Program-made: the position numbers and the translations under genes
NCBI RefSeq assembly: GCF_918797505.1
Contig: NC_092794.1
Span: forward strand, 70,035,345-70,099,344
Source: Bemisia tabaci
Lineage: Eukaryota > Arthropoda > Insecta > Hemiptera > Aleyrodidae
Length of the DNA: 64,000 bases
Direction of reading: 5' to 3'
The notes under the pieces: model-generated
Databases searched by the model: none
Told to the model about the DNA's origin: nothing
Seen by the model: only the letters and a program-made list of their open reading frames with translations
Shown: positions 47,683 through 58,326 of the stretch, piece after piece
Layout: every line of letters starts with the position of its first letter
How positions within the stretch are numbered: position 1 is the first letter of the stretch

Positions 47683-48215
47683 ATTTCGTCATCTCGAGAG
47701 CCTCCCGACCTGGGGCAATGTTCTGCGTGCACGCATTATGCCATCACCTAGCCCCTTTTGGACGTATTTATGCGAAAAGGAGATATGTGGAAGTGGAAAG
47801 ATGGGGTGTGCTCGTTAGTGGTCGGGCCATAAGAATGAATGGGGAATAATTGTGCGCCAGTGACGTCAGCGGCAATGAGTGCGCACTCTAACGACGGGGA
47901 GATGGTCGTCGGGGCGCTTTAACTCGTGAGCCCTGTGCACAAGGCTCTCTTGCCATGCCCGCGGCTCATGAGTTAGCATATTTTGCCGTTTAGCTCCTTT
48001 TGATTTAATAGAAAATCCCGCTTCTCAATTTTCTCAAAAGGAGCTATATCCACTGACCACATTGTTTCTTATGACCCAACTAACGAGCACACCCCATCTT
48101 TCCACTTGCACATATCTCCTTTTAGCATAAATACGTCCATTTCGTCATCTCGAGAGCCTCCCGACCTGGGGCAATGTTCTGCGTGCACGCATTATGCCAT
48201 CACCTAGCCCCTTTT
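47683..48215. mobile_element. Large GGACGTATTT foldback element between identical 77-bp direct repeats
   Basis: The element at 47760-48138 starts GGACGTATTTATGCGAAAAG and ends CTTTTAGCATAAATACGTCC. Its arms include GATGGGGTGTGCTCGTTAGT and the complement. The 77 bp at 47683-47759 (starting ATTTCGTCATCTCGAGAGCC) are repeated without a difference I can see at 48139-48215. Confidence 0.85.
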
Positions 48216-48446
48216 TTCCTCCGTCCCAAATAGGGCCACTCCTTACGCAGATGTAACAATGCCAGGACTTAGCCGTTGAGTCCATTGCACCGAGTGGACT
48301 CGGGGTGTTGGGAGAGGAATTATCCTGTGAATAGGCCTCATTCCACGGTAGGTTCGGTGCGCCCGAGTAGGAAGACTGGTGAAATTCTTAATTGATGAAA
48401 CTGTGTTCAGCGCACTGCTGAAAACTTACGATCATTAATCAACGGT

Positions 48447-48527
48447 GGTGTCATCTTTGCTGATGATCGGGTGGTTGTTGCGCAGAATGAGGAGGTGGAG
48501 GATGTCAATTATATGATAAATGAATAA
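48447..48527 (+). pseudogene. Non-LTR retrotransposon reverse transcriptase fragment
   Basis: The frame reads GVIFADDRVVVAQNEEVEDV and ends at a TAA at 48525. FADD with following VVVAQ and a run of acidic residues is the catalytic motif C region of non-LTR reverse transcriptases. Nothing in frame upstream extends it far, so this is a short fossil. The preceding 200 bp may belong to the same dead element. Confidence 0.6.
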
Positions 48528-49085
48528 ATTAAGAGATGTCAGTGGTGCTCAGTGGAAATGTCCACTACATCACTCTCACTGAAAATATATTTCAATCAGA
48601 TAATCTTTAATTTCGGAACCGAGCCGAAAATGTATTCAAACCGGAGTCTTTTTTTTTATCTCTTAAACGGTGAGCGTAATCTAGAGATCCGGAGTTGAGA
48701 TCCGGAGTCTGTATTCCTCTGACAATGAGTCTAATCGGTTTTTCACAGTGCGTTATTGAACAACCCACGCGGGTTTCCGATATCTTCTCTGTCACATTGC
48801 TTTAATTTTTTGATCATATGAAAATAAAAAAACAAATTAATAGCACTGCCTAAGCTGAGAAGTAGACTAGCAGTTACATTGTGTCGGAGACTTAGACGCT
48901 CGCATAAGACTGTAAGCGCTAATTGTAAATTGCTGGCGCGCGTCCGGGGTGAAAGTGAAAGTCTAAAAGTTGATGCAAAAACCTCACTTCCTTCCAACTT
49001 GAGCTGCGATTCTAGATCACCCAGCAAATATATGCCATCCATTATAAATTGGGTTCATTCTTGAGAAATTAGGTGCATATGTTAT

Positions 49086-49412
49086 GGTGATCTAGGGTTA
49101 AACGGCCAGACTGCAGGAGCGACGTCCATGGGTCAAAATAAGTCTTTTTTGTTGTAGAAAAGTTTTTTTTTTCCAAAAGTGCCCCCCGTCAGCGCTACAA
49201 ATTCTCTCCCCCCCCCCCAATATCGGAAAGTAAATCCTTTTTCCTGAATGTTGGCAACGGTTGTTCACCAAATCTCATGAAAATATGTACTCCCAGCCTG
49301 TACTTTTATGCCCTAAATTCATAAATGATCAAAAAAATCGACATTTCAATTTCAAGAGGGGGTTTGGGGGTGTTTTGGCTCCTGCAGTCTGGCCGTTTAA
49401 CCCTGGATCACC
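49086..49412. mobile_element. MITE with about 35-bp TIRs (GGTGATCTAGGGTTAAACGG)
   Basis: GGTGATCTAGGGTTAAACGG plus CCAGACTGCAGGAGC on the left is mirrored by GCTCCTGCAGTCTGGCCGTT plus TAACCCTGGATCACC on the right, with one or two mismatches. The 327-bp unit has a T run and a C run inside. No coding capacity. Confidence 0.85.
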
Positions 49413-49589
49413 CTGTATGTACAAACGAACGGATTCTACCTGGTATTTTTGGGAGGAAATCACGCACTACGGAGGACAAGATTTGGATTTTCCCTAGAAC
49501 CAGGTTTAATCTCCTGGTGCATAAACAGTGGCCATGCATTTGGATTTTTACTATTTTTATTGAAAGGGGTCTTCATAGGTAGCCTATAT

Positions 49590-49843
49590 TGTCATAGGTG
49601 GATCTAAGGGGAGCCTAGGGGGCGTGCGCCCCCCCTTTGCCCGAAAAAGGGAGGAAGGAAAAAGGAATAGATAAGAAAGACACGGAGGAAAGAAGAAGAA
49701 AAAAGCTTATATTTAGTAGTTATTCGTGACGAAATTGCCTCAAAATGCACATTGGATGTTTTAAAATTTTAAAAAATGTCGGAGGATAGCCTCCTTCCGC
49801 CCCCCCTCCCCCGTTCGCAGTGACTGGATCTGCCTTTGTATGT
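49590..49843. mobile_element. Possible element with GGTGGATCTA / TGGATCTGCC ends
   Basis: The left side has GGTGGATCTAAGGGGAGCCT then GGGGGCGTGCGCC; the right side has GCCCCCCCTCCCCC then CTGGATCTGCC. Pairing is imperfect. The middle is A-rich. Similar 'GGATCCGCC' type ends recur in the window. Confidence 0.4.
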
Positions 49844-50921
49844 TGCACATGCCTTTTATGAAAAAGTTCTTCAGGTCTGACGGCAAAGAGCTTTTATTCG
49901 CAAAATAGATGGACTAAGTTCTGTTGCGATTATGGGCGATTTACTCAGACACGGTTTTCAAAGTTTGAATAAACGAAACAGATTCGAATTATCATTATTT
50001 TCCTCTATGATGACGCAACCAAGACCCGATTCCCTCTCCTCCACTATCGCTCTCTCCTCGACATGTTTTCCTTGTACATATTCCCATCTAATTTTCTAGT
50101 TCCGACCTCTTTGCCTAAAGGCTTAATTGTTCGGGAATTGAATGTTTTATTGTTGCTCGGCGCTATGCCTCAGACGTGAAATGTACGGAGGAGTAATTTC
50201 GGATCTCGTAACAAACGATTAACTTTTCATCGCCCGTGGATTGAGATGAGAGAGCGGCAGGCGCCGGGAGACCGGCCCGTCTCCTGGTCCATCCTCCAGA
50301 AGGCGGTCGCGCGGTGCGGCCAGAAGGATAGATAAAAAAGTTGTTACTTTTGACATTGTTTCGAGGCTCACGTCAGCGTCCTTGAGGGGGCGTGGCCGTC
50401 CCTGCTTTGCCCCCCATCCCCCCGAACCTAGATCCGGAACGTAAGAGCGTCTTACGCCGGTTCCCACTTTTTGGAATAACCGAGTCAGGCTGCTTCTATA
50501 ATTATCCCTCCCCCCTCCCCCCCCCCCGCCGAGCGCGGAATCATCTTCTCATTTTCATGCTTCAGAACAGGAATTCCTTCCTCAACTTATTTACGACTTT
50601 CCCTGAGAAAAGATGAGCTCGATCCTTGTCAAGGTCAAGATGCCACATCGCTCAGGAAATGAAGAAATGCGTATGTTTATCGAGTCATTATGAATTCACT
50701 TGCACATCGGAACTCGTGCATCGACTTGCAAAAGTGCACCTCGACAATAAGTAAACACGACGATCCTAGCTGAGAGTTTTGCTTAAGAGCTAAGATGGGC
50801 CAAAATGCCCGATGTGAAAGTCAAGATACGTAATCAGAGGCGTTACTCAAAGCATTCCTTCTATACGAATATATGTGTATAAATGAGAAAAAAACATTAA
50901 GAAGTGGCCCGGATACTGTAT
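49844..50921. other. Gene-free stretch with a GC-rich patch
   Basis: A GC-rich block at about 50220-50540 contains GGGGGCGTGGCC, a GC-box/KLF-Egr-like word, and two C-runs. It has no good open frame or splice context. It could be regulatory or simply an unclassified repeat. Confidence 0.35.
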
Positions 50922-51123
50922 GTAACAAGGTGGAGAAATGATGCTGGGTCCACACCATTTTGCGGGGTAATTAAAGCCCTGAAGCTCGAAAAATTATAAC
51001 TTCGGTATAACTTTTCCTATAAATAACTATGAATATAACTTCTTAGTATAATTTTTGGAACTTCTTGGCTTTGATTTCCCCGCGAAATGGTGCGGACCCA
51101 GCACCATTTTCCCACCTTGTTAC
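50922..51123. mobile_element. Foldback MITE, GTAACAAGGTGG family, copy 1
   Basis: GTAACAAGGTGGAGAAATGA and TGCTGGGTCCACACC are mirrored by GGTGCGGACCCAGCACC and CCCACCTTGTTAC. The inner TTTGCGGGG pairs with CCCCGCGAAA. Confidence 0.85.
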
Positions 51124-51671
51124 ACATATATAAATATATACTCAATCATAATGTTCCTTTTTAACCTAAATTTTACCTACTTCAATGTGTAATCTTTTTT
51201 GTGTATGATTTTAGTCCTTTAAATGAATTTTGAACTTTTTCGCTGTGAAATCCTCATTAATATTACAAAGGTCTAAGTTTACCAAAGATCGGACTTACCT
51301 CAGTGAAAAATGGAAATTGAAAAACAAAAAAAGGGGGTGAAAAAAATCATACATAGAGTGATCTGGCACCACCCCACGAGGCACCCACATAAACGGTTAT
51401 AATTTAAATATCACACCCGTTGACAGGTCCGTTCAGAGAATTAAAGGACCTTCTCAAATATGCCTCGAATGCGGGGGGTCTAATGAAGGAATCCTGATGT
51501 CTATATGTTTGGGCGAAAGCGCGGCAGGCAAGAGGTCCTGGAATGAGAGAAAATCACGAAAAACTGAAGTTTTTAAAGCCAAGCGACAAAACGAGTACTA
51601 CGCCCGTGGATCTGTGAAATGTACTTGATTAATCATAGTTCTTTTTCTGTGTTGTCCATTGATTTTTTGGC

Positions 51672-52017
51672 CAGTGCTGCCATTTCCCGGAACTAATTCC
51701 TAATTTCGGAACCATTGCAATTTCTCGGAATCCGCGAAATTTTCGGAATATCAAGGTTCTTTCGAAATTTCCCCGGAATTTCAGGGTTTTCCGTCAGTTT
51801 GGCCGATTATTCGATCAAATTTGATGATTTTTGCTCCCATTTGACGCTTCTCAGAACTAAATCCGGTCGTATCTCGGAATTTTTTCCCGGAACTTTTGAC
51901 GATATCGGATTTTTTCTCGGGACCTTTTACGATATCGGAATTTTTCTCGGAAATTTTGGAGATCGGTATCAGTTCCGAGAACCCCGGAATCTTTGGCAAA
52001 ATAAAATGGCAGTACTG
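51672..52017. mobile_element. hAT-like element, CAGTGCTGCCAT ends, copy 1
   Basis: The ends are CAGTGCTGCCAT and ATGGCAGTACTG. The body is built of TCTCGGAATTTTT and CCGGAA words. The flanking 8-mers TTTTTGGC and TTTTTTGC differ at one position, consistent with an aged hAT duplication. A second copy at 57550 shares the whole body. Confidence 0.75.
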
Positions 52018-52277
52018 TTTTTTGCTTTAATAGCGGGGATAAAATCTAGTCAAGACAACTGCTGTCTCCAATTCACGAGCGGTCCTGACCAATCAGAACC
52101 GCGAGGGAATGCCGAGTGAGGCTGGCTCGATATTCAGCAGTGCGCGAACGGGTTCGGTCCTCGATTTTGACATCCTTATATTGTGTACCTTCATCTTTTA
52201 CCGTCATTTTTCTCAGTGTTCATATCTTTATAGAACAGGGATAGGTAGCTGTGTCGCTGTAAAAGCAAGGGTGCAGT

Positions 52278-53106
52278 CAGGGCCGGATTAAGGGAGTGGC
52301 CACATGGGCCGTGGCCCATGGCGGCAAAATTATGGGGCGGCAAATTTTGCAATTTTTTTAAATGCAGGTACAAAAGAATCGGATTCAGAAAAAAATTACA
52401 AACAAGAAAAGGTGACAAAATCTCTCATTTCCTGAGAGTTCATTAATTTCTAATTGTATCGTATTTCGGTGATACAAAAGACTGCGCACCTTTAATTAGT
52501 TGAGTTAAGAGAGAAACCAAACACGTATAATTTGGCCTGGAGCGGCGCGGCGCAAAAGGAAATGATGACGAGGACTTGAGATGAAAAGGAGAAGCCCTCG
52601 ACGCGGCGGTCGGCATGTAACACATATTAGCGCCTACGAGACTGCATGAATACTTCACGCATTGCGTCAAATGCAGTACGGTCAACAGCGGTCGGCGCGG
52701 CGTGAACCGCACAGTGCCTACAAGACTACATGAATACTTCACGCATTGCGCCAAACATAGTGTGGTCAGCGTGGCATGGCGGCGGAAGTTAAAATTATTA
52801 AACCACATTTATGTTTGTTCTTTCTTAATTTTTTAGTTCATTTCTTACAAATGAAAGGCCTTGTCCCCACAAAGATAGGTTTACGGAACTGAACTTCCGC
52901 GCGAAGTTCCGTGAACTTTTGCTGGTAGTGTTGACCGGGCTTACGCAAAAACTGTGTCCTTGTCCAACACGAGTGAACGCGTCTTATGCACCCTTCTTCC
53001 TCTGGCACGTTCACTTGATGGTTTTTATTGATGTTTCAAAATGAATGAGAAGAGGGCGGCAAAATACAGGCGGCCCCTGGGCGGCAAGTAGGTAAATCCG
53101 GCCATG
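52278..53106. mobile_element. Non-autonomous hAT element with 8-bp target duplication GGTGCAGT
   Basis: The element starts CAGGGCCGGATTAAGG and ends AAATCCGGCCATG. GGTGCAGT flanks it exactly at 52270-52277 and 53107-53114. Subterminal GGCGGCAAAATTATGG / AGGGCGGCAAAATACAGG words appear at both ends. There is no transposase; the interior contains two monomers of the GCGCCTACAAGACTGCATG repeat. Confidence 0.9.
52615..52770. repeat. Two GCGCCTACAAGACTGCATG monomers inside the hAT element
   Basis: AGCGCCTACGAGACTGCATG and AGTGCCTACAAGACTACATG start two units about 84 bp apart, each followed by AATACTTCACGCATTGCG. Similar arrays are at 42355 (reverse) and 62990. Confidence 0.75.
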
Positions 53107-53718
53107 GGTGCAGTCGTATAATTCTATTAGAATCTTTCACAGTTTCAAGTGAATATTACATCTTCTCAAAGAAAATAAGAAAAAATGTATCCTTTACATT
53201 TCTTTTTTTTCTTCGTCTTTTATTATTTATTTTTCATTGGATTAAACTCTAGGGGACTTTGGATAGAGACGGAAAATATGCCGAATGGCATTCCAATCAT
53301 GGGTAAAGGACACAAAATCCCAGAGAAGTTCGCTCAATCTTTTGTTGATCGCCAGGGGATCATAGCCTGGCGCCGCGCCGATACTTTACACACTAATTTT
53401 CGCCTCTCAATAGAATCTCAACAGCACCTAGCAATAAAATGCACGTACCATCCTTAGTTCTTTCGACGCTGTTTGTCACAGTATCATTGAAAGTGCTTCC
53501 AATTTATTCCAGCTCTTAATTCAACAGTTTCCCACAATTTTTAGAATCTTAAGGGGGGGAATCTTAGGGGGAGGGTCCGTCAAGCGTTACGTAATTATTA
53601 AGGAAGGGGCTAGGCTTGCGTTACGAGGCATTACAAGGAGGGAGAGGGAGAGTTAAAAATGCCGTAAAAGAGTGTTACTTAATTTATGAACAGTATTGAA
53701 CACCTCCCCAAGTTGAAC
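53107..53718. other. Gene-free stretch
   Basis: A short open frame around 53185-53457 has no recognisable similarity and starts in low-complexity sequence. A G-rich stretch with CAAGCGTTACGTAATTATTA follows at about 53580. No gene. Confidence 0.4.
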
Positions 53719-53980
53719 GTGACGTCACCCTCTGGCCGAAGTATCACACAAGCGCCATGCGACGTTTCAAAATTTCCGCCGCCATTTCACGTTTATTCAG
53801 AGAAATCGTTCGACGAAGCTGTCCGAAAATGTCACTGAATTTGTTTGTACTGCTGATAAAATTCAACGAAATTTTCAAACAGATTCAACCGACAATTTCT
53901 CTGTGAAAACATAAAATGGCGGCGGAAATTTTGAAACGTCGCATGTCGCTTGTGATACTTTAGCTCTCAGAAAGTGACGA
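53719..53980. mobile_element. Foldback MITE with GTGACGTCACCCTC-type ends
   Basis: The arms contain CGACGTTTCAAAATTTCCGC on the left and GCGGAAATTTTGAAACGTCG on the right, plus CCGCCATTTCACGTTT / ATAAAATGGCGG. Outer ends GTGACGTCAC / AAAGTGACG are less perfect. Confidence 0.8.
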
Positions 53981-54021
53981 TAAAGCCTCCCTCTGAAAAA
54001 CATTGAGCAAGAGTGGGAATT

Positions 54022-54097
54022 GGATGTTTTTATGCTAAAAGGAACTATGTGCATAGGATTTGCGTGAGACATAGTTCCTTTCAGCATAGATACGTCC
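54022..54097. mobile_element. 76-bp foldback MITE, GGACGTATTT family, AATT duplication
   Basis: GGATGTTTTTATGCTAAAAG and CTTTCAGCATAGATACGTCC are the arms. AATT flanks both sides (54018-54021 and 54098-54101). The right AATT is also the left AATT of the next element. Confidence 0.8.
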
Positions 54098-54101
54098 AAT
54101 T

Positions 54102-54238
54102 GGACTGCATTTTGCAATTTGGACTTATAAAATCTGGCTCATTTGAAGAAACATTTATGTGCATAGGGAAACTAATGGCACATACGTTGTTTTTAATCCG
54201 GGCCGGAATTCATAGTTCCTAATTGCAAAATGTAGTCC
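54102..54238. mobile_element. Foldback MITE, GGACTGCATTTTGCAATT family, AATT duplication
   Basis: GGACTGCATTTTGCAATTTG and the mirrored AATTGCAAAATGTAGTCC are the arms; AATT lies at 54098-54101 and 54239-54242. The interior has TAATGGCACATACGTTGTTT as in the 34.6 kb and 45 kb relatives. A fragment of family A (CACCGCAATAGGGATACGTG) follows directly. Confidence 0.8.
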
Positions 54239-54697
54239 AATTGTGAAACACCGCAATAGGGATACGTGGTTTCTACGTTAAGCATATGAATATTCTGCCT
54301 TTCTTGGCCTCCGCTTTTCGATTCGTTCGACTTGGAAAACGAAAGTGAGGTTACATATGTTGAGTGTGGAGTCGGCACTCCCTACGAATGTGTGGTGTGA
54401 CCTGCTTGTGCATAAAACGCCACTAATCACCACGGCGGAACAATAACCTCGCAGCTGCCTCTTTTCCGCACAGCACTGCGTCAATTACCTGTCATTTAGC
54501 AGAATGGAACTTTCTGCTATTGATTCCCTGCATGGATGCTTTCGTTTTGCCGGACGTCAGCAGGGCTCCCTCATATGCATATTCCCGTGCATCGGCGCTT
54601 ATAAAATTAGACGCATTCAGCGCAATATACATATCGATTTATCAGCCGCTGGTTTCATTTCGCAACGATCTCACTATTACTTTTGCATGAGCGCATT

Positions 54698-54851
54698 GGC
54701 GGATCCCGCAAATTGGCAACATTGTTTTTCTCCATTTGAACCTATGGAAATGTATCGATTCTTGGAGGGGCCAAGTGCTCTGACAAGAATCGATTGTTCG
54801 ACATAGATTCAAACGGAGGGAATCCGTTGTTGCTAAATTGCTTGATCCGCC
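54698..54851. mobile_element. Foldback MITE with GGCGGATC ends
   Basis: Left GGCGGATCCCGCAAATTGGC and right AATTGCTTGATCCGCC mirror each other, with TCCATTTGAACCTATG / CATAGATTCAAACGGAG inside and paired ATCGATTCTTG / AAGAATCGAT at the centre. Confidence 0.7.
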
Positions 54852-55695
54852 TATGCGTGAGCAAGGAGAGATTAGAAACCCGATTTCCAAATTATTACAC
54901 TGGAAAGCTATTTTCTGTTAAGAATGGATCTTATTCCTGGTAAAGTCGGTCAGCATATATAAAGAATTTTTTCGAGTGATGTAGCCGCGGATTTTTCTAT
55001 ATGATATCAGCATGAAATTCGGTTTGGTGCTGGGTATCATACTGATATCGAGCTGGTTTTCTTAGTCTACTTGTTATTATACTGATATTATGTCAGGCCG
55101 GCATAGTACTATACTGGTTCGGAATGATATCATGCCGACCGACTCTTTCAGCAAACAGTTCGTAAGTATAATACCGATCATAGGTCGCGCAATAATTCCT
55201 GGAGATTTTTTGTATTTTGGAGGGTTTAAGCAGGTTACTTTGACCGCAAAAGAAAGTGCCCTTTAAAACAGAAGTTTAATTCCCGAAAGAACGCCGTGAC
55301 TAACTGATTTTTCGAAGCTTAGATGAGGTGGATCATACTCCCAGCTGAGCGTGGTTTGAATGAGCTTATTTTTCAATGAACTTGCCTGACGTGATTAAAT
55401 AAGAGTGTCACTGGTGCCGGAGTCGTAACTCGTGAAATGAGAGTGAAAATAGAGGCCCTGTTTATTGCCTCTTCCGATCCGTTGATCTCACTTTATGTAT
55501 TCCCTCGCACCCGATTTTTTTCATTCCGACTTCTTGTTCTGTCAGCTGGAATATTTCATTCAAGCTACTTGGTCGCGCATCGCGCACCCTTTCATTTTCT
55601 TTCTTTCTTTCTTTTTCTCTTTTAGTGTTTTAGAGGGAATAATTCGCCTTCAATCGTCCTATTTTTTCATGCATTTCCAGTACTTTAGCGGATCA
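54852..55695. other. Gene-free stretch with repeated ACTGATAT words
   Basis: Between about 55000 and 55180 the words TACTGATAT and TATCATGCCGACC / GGCCGGCATAGTA recur, suggesting a decayed foldback element. The remainder contains no recognisable gene. Confidence 0.4.
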
Positions 55696-55840
55696 GCGAT
55701 GAAGATTTTGCAAGTTGGTACTATTGTTTTTCCTCCATTTAAATCAATTGAAAATATCGATTTTGGGCTCACTAAGAATCGATTGTTTTACACGTATTTA
55801 AATGGAGGACAAACAGTGTTGCCAACTTTCAGGAATCGCC
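55696..55840. mobile_element. Foldback MITE related to the GGCGGATC element
   Basis: TTGTTTTTCCTCCATTTAAA on the left pairs with TTTAAATGGAGGACAAACAG on the right; the centre has ATCGATTTTG and AAGAATCGAT. The organisation matches 54698-54851. Confidence 0.65.
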
Positions 55841-56005
55841 ACTGGATATCAGTACGTGTGCCGGTGAAAATTAGGGCGTAATTTAATTTGAGGTATTTCA
55901 AGGTATTAGGAGGAAACCGCACATTGGCTCAATGCCTTCCGATGTAAATCGCAATTTGTGTACTATGTAGCTTAGAATTTGTGGTAGGGTCACTGAATTA
56001 ATGTG

Positions 56006-56114
56006 AGGAACAGAACTATGTGCATTAAAACATGAGCCCTGAGACCCATAAGAATATGTGTGTAACAGGGCTCACGTCATAATGCACATAGTTTCGTTTG
56101 ATAGAAATACGTCC
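56006..56114. mobile_element. GGACGTATTT family MITE, left end truncated
   Basis: GCCCTGAGACCCATAAGAAT and AACAGGGCTCACGTCATAAT are shared with the intact copy at 60735. The right end GATAGAAATACGTCC is complete; the left terminus is lost. Confidence 0.7.
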
Positions 56115-56179
56115 ATTTAGCGGAGACTTTAACGCAAAAGAAGGAAAATCAGCGCATGGCAGAAACGGAAACACCTATC

Positions 56180-56365
56180 CTGCCGTGCTAAGGAAGAACG
56201 CCGTGTGAACATTCGAGAGTTGCCATATTTCTCTTGATAAAACATGTATTTTTGACAACATTCATGCATATTTTTCCTTGAAGTTTTCAAATATTTTAGA
56301 TTAAATTGCGTACAAAATTGTCTGAAAATTCTGGAAAATTATACTTGCAAATTTCCCAGTAAATT
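56180..56365. mobile_element. CTGCCGTGCTAAGG family MITE, left part
   Basis: Starts CTGCCGTGCTAAGGAAGAAC, then CGTGTGAACATTCGAGAGTT. The matching right terminus is missing, so the copy is truncated. Confidence 0.65.
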
Positions 56366-57020
56366 CGGTTTCAGGGGACGGAGTAATACAAGCACGAAAG
56401 AAGCATGGCGGCTCAACACTCAACTTCCTTGAAAAGACCTCAAAGTCATCAATGATGTGAAGAGACAATGAGTTTACGACCAGACAACGGTTGCGGTAAA
56501 CCACCAATGATTCGTAAATGACAACGCTTTAATGTTCACATAAAAATCGACAGAATCGATACAGCTCTCTTTTGACTACGTATTACAATACTGAAGACAA
56601 GCTCATTCGTACACACAGTGGCAAAGCTCAGTATTAAATAAAGAGTCAGATTAGTAACAAGGGTAGCCTTCAAGAGTTTCGCACGTCATGGAGAGTTAAA
56701 AGGGATAAGGTAAAGGAGGTAGCTAAGCCACAAGCAGCGGTTTCCTTTTTGTATGGGGTTGTCGGTGAGGGGGAGGTATCGGTTTTTTTTGTCCGTGCCT
56801 TTACCGCGGCATGAGTGTATTTTTCGAATATTTCACAGAGTAAGTATTTCATCATTCAGTTGCGGGTCTATCTTTAGTTTCACGTAAAATATTGATTTTC
56901 ACTCGCTGTTTTGCATGATCATGACCCCCGATTTTGCTAAATTTCAATAGGAAACCAGCATTTGTAGACCTCCATCCACCATCAAGAAGGAAAAACTAAA
57001 AAATGTGGCCCAAACTGTAC

Positions 57021-57306
57021 GTAACAAGTTGATAAAGTAGTGCTGGGTCTATCTTACTCTCCGGGGAAAGCAATATTTGGCTATAAAGTTCAACGATTTC
57101 AATTCTCTGATGAGTACCAGCACAAGACTGAGGGGAGAGTGTTCAGCTCAGGTAGATGCCTTGTCTTGTCTCAGTCTTGAGCTAATACCCATTAGAGCTC
57201 AACATTTTTGCCTCTAATTGATATATAGGAACTTTTTGGCCTTGCTTGCTTTCCCCGCAAAATAGTACTGTGGACCCGCACTACTATAGGTAGGTACCAT
57301 TGTTAT
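57021..57306. mobile_element. Foldback MITE, GTAACAAGGTGG family, copy 2
   Basis: GTAACAAGTTGATAAAGTAG, TGCTGGGTC and CCGGGGAAAGCAA on the left are mirrored by TTGCTTTCCCCGCAAAATAG and GGACCCGCACTAC on the right. It is more diverged than the copy at 50922. Confidence 0.65.
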
Positions 57307-57549
57307 GTCAGTTCAAAATGCTCACTTTGGAGAGATTTTTTTGTGTAAAAATAAAGTCACTTGAAAACTTTTTTCTTTGAATAGATAAAAAAGTTTTATC
57401 AAAAATAAATTTTTTTTTTTAAAAAAAAACTGAAGATAATTCTGTCAGATTTCATCGAAATGTCTGTAACCGTTAATTCAGATAAGGTCACCACCGATGC
57501 TACTTGAGAGCTAGCACAAAAATGGAGTTGCACCCTGCTCTACGAGTTG

Positions 57550-57860
57550 CAGTGCTGCCATATCCCGGAATTAATGCCAAATTTCGAAACCATTGCAATT
57601 TCTCGGAATCCTCGGCATTACCGGAATATCCAACTACTTTCGAAATTTCCCTGGAATTTCAGGGTTTTTCGTCAGTTTGACCGATTATCGAATTTGATGA
57701 TTTTTGCTCCCATTTGACGATCTTCAGAACTGAATCCGGTCGTAATTCGGAATTTTTTCTCGGGACTTTTTACGATATCGGAATTTTTCTCGGAACTTTC
57801 GGAAATCGGTATTAATTCCGAGAGCCCCGGAATCTTCGGCAAAATAAAATGGCAGCACTG
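57550..57860. mobile_element. hAT-like element, CAGTGCTGCCAT ends, copy 2
   Basis: The ends CAGTGCTGCCAT and ATGGCAGCACTG are perfect 12-bp inverted repeats. The body follows the copy at 51672 throughout, with short deletions. The next MITE starts almost at its right terminus, which hides any target duplication. Confidence 0.8.
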
Positions 57861-57862
57861 CA

Positions 57863-58141
57863 GGCTGATTATTGAAATTAATAGACAAAGCTATAGACAT
57901 AGTAGACATAGGGAGTACGGAGCGATCCTATTGACTGAAGTGAGTGGTTCCTATGGACTAAGGGGGAAAATGATGGTCTAACTAATTGGTAACTAAACGG
58001 TCTCTCGTGAGTTGCCGTTAGTTAGTCTATTACTTAGCTCCTTTGTCCATTGCAACCTCCCACATCCACCAATAGGATCGCTTTATTTTCAGCGTGTCTT
58101 CTTTGTCTATAGCTTGTCTATTAATTTCAATAATCGGCCCG
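57863..58141. mobile_element. MITE with GGCTGATTATTGAAATT ends, copy 1
   Basis: GGCTGATTATTGAAATTAAT and AGACAAAGCTATAGACA mirror the right arm AATTTCAATAATCGGCC preceded by TGTCTATAGCTTGTCTAT. Inner words GAGCGATCCTATTG / CAATAGGATCGCT also pair. About 280 bp. Confidence 0.85.
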
Positions 58142-58222
58142 CTGGTAAAACAAGGATTTTTATTTTAATTTTCAGCCCCGAGGGGGAATCACGCTGACAC
58201 TGGGGAAGTCGAGGAGCTAGCA

Positions 58223-58326
58223 GGTCGATTTTTGAATCGTTATCGAATGAGTCTGATCGATAACCCCCTATCTTCACAATGATATACATCGATGAAGGTC
58301 ATTCGATAACGATCGAACAATCGACC
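58223..58326. mobile_element. 104-bp foldback element with GGTCGATT ends
   Basis: GGTCGATTTTTGAATCGTTA plus TCGAATGA pairs with TCATTCGATAACGATCGAAC plus AATCGACC. Confidence 0.75.
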
